DNA of 64,000 nt, from contig VEMX01000005.1 of assembly GCA_009711805.1 (NCBI GenBank), forward strand, positions 47,018 through 111,017, read 5' to 3'. Origin of the DNA: Balneolaceae bacterium (GTDB lineage: Bacteria > Bacteroidota > Rhodothermia > Balneolales > Balneolaceae). Positions 63,826 to 64,000 of this stretch are shown here, piece by piece. Position 1 is the first letter of the stretch. Each line of letters starts with the position of its first letter. The notes under the pieces were generated by a model that was not told where the DNA came from, did no database searches, and worked only from the letters and a program-made list of their open reading frames with translations. The position numbers and the translations under genes are program-made.

Positions 63826-64000
63826 GAGGCTGTGAGAAAATACCAAGTCAAATACATATCGTAAAAAAAGTATTTTTTAGCTCCCAAAAATAGGATAACC
63901 TCATGGTATTCAGTATCTTACAGAAGATATATTATTCCCAATAACCCTGTTATTATGCCGTACATTCAACCTCCCGATCGCCAGCAACTGACTTTTATGA
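63826..64000 (+). mobile_element. Left end of an IS1182-type insertion sequence (cut by window edge)
   Basis: The sequence GAGGCTGTGAGAAAATACCA at 63826 has the form of an IS1182-type terminal repeat (GAGGCTGT...). A transposase-like start codon follows 130 bases on. The right end lies outside the window, so the inverted-repeat match cannot be checked. Confidence 0.55.
63955..64000 (+). CDS. IS1182-type transposase, N-terminal fragment (3' partial)
   Basis: Only 15 codons are visible: MPYIQPPDRQQLTFM. The pattern M-x-Y-I-x3-D-R-x-Q-x-x-x-(F/L) is the standard start of IS1182-family DDE transposases. The frame is open to the window end. The call rests on this short stretch plus the upstream terminal-repeat-like sequence. 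Confidence 0.6.
   Translation, partial: MPYIQPPDRQQLTFM

Larger units (their letters stand above)
63252..63954. other. Gene-free repeat region before the insertion element
   Basis: About 700 bases with no convincing gene. It holds a perfect 10-bp hairpin (63298-63307 with 63326-63335), two diverged direct repeats (listed separately), and the left end of an insertion element from about 63826. Short open frames here overlap the repeats and are not called. Confidence 0.6.

Noticed and set aside
1..64000. tRNA, rRNA and CRISPR arrays
   Set aside because: No cloverleaf with TTCGA/TTCAA arm, no 16S/23S core strings and no regularly spaced short repeats were seen by eye.

Overview
The window reads as chromosomal DNA of a Gram-negative, Bacteroidota-related (FCB group) bacterium, most likely from the Balneolota/Rhodothermota side. 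The grounds are moderate GC, a Bacteroidota-style promoter (TTTG-N20-TATTTTTG before nuoI), many lipoproteins with SPII boxes, a sufBCDS-nfu-iscA-DUF2480 cluster, TonB, BamD and SurA-type proteins, and a glycine-lipid-type acyltransferase pair next to a type IV pilus-like machine, which is rare in core Bacteroidetes. The placement is inferred from gene content only.

Layout. 1-6374: SUF iron-sulfur assembly operon, entered inside sufB. 6455-11802: SDR oxidoreductase, type 2 IPP isomerase, polyprenyl synthase, BamD, NadD and an LD-carboxypeptidase-like protein. 11799-13719 (minus): a D-threonine aldolase-like PLP enzyme and an e(P4)-type acid phosphatase. 13978-18310: a RimB/RimK/aspartoacylase-like protein-modification operon running on into a DUF952 protein, a lipid kinase and TonB. 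18381-18770: stand-alone response regulator. 18771-19906: gene-free, with a GC-rich hairpin island bounded by inverted repeats. 19837-23521 (minus): frameshifted peroxiredoxin, membrane protein, DinB-like protein, orphan NuoI and Der. 23588-32989: UvrD-like helicase, SLC13 and SulP anion transporters, a metallo-beta-lactamase lipoprotein, thymidine kinase and a nucleoside symporter. 33027-40341: three periplasmic PpiC/SurA-type proteins followed by MoxR and a VWA membrane protein. 40342-43799: histidine phosphatase, coiled-coil membrane protein with lipoprotein, Apt and TadA. 43911-48112 (minus): a GNAT N-acyltransferase, a PlsC-type acyltransferase and an 848-residue alpha/beta-hydrolase-like + DedA + ATP-grasp fusion. 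49042-60094 (minus): a divergent type IV pilus/type II secretion-like locus. 60412-63251: MFS transporter and Ig-like lipoprotein. 63252-64000: repeats and the left end of an IS1182-type element cut by the window edge.

The two most novel-looking systems are as follows. (1) The pilus-like locus has two pilin-like proteins starting MGQQQ, with no charged leader and no Glu5, a secretin fused to a C-terminal SPOR domain, PilM-PilN and PilO-PilP fusions, a PilT-like ATPase with an altered Asp box, a cyclic-nucleotide-binding protein, and an embedded nucleotidyltransferase/small-protein pair with its own promoter. (2) The acyltransferase operon looks like glycine/ornithine-type aminolipid synthesis (N-acylation, then O-acylation) joined to a membrane ATP-grasp fusion that could elaborate or move the lipid head group. 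Functional statements rest on motifs read by eye, with no database search.
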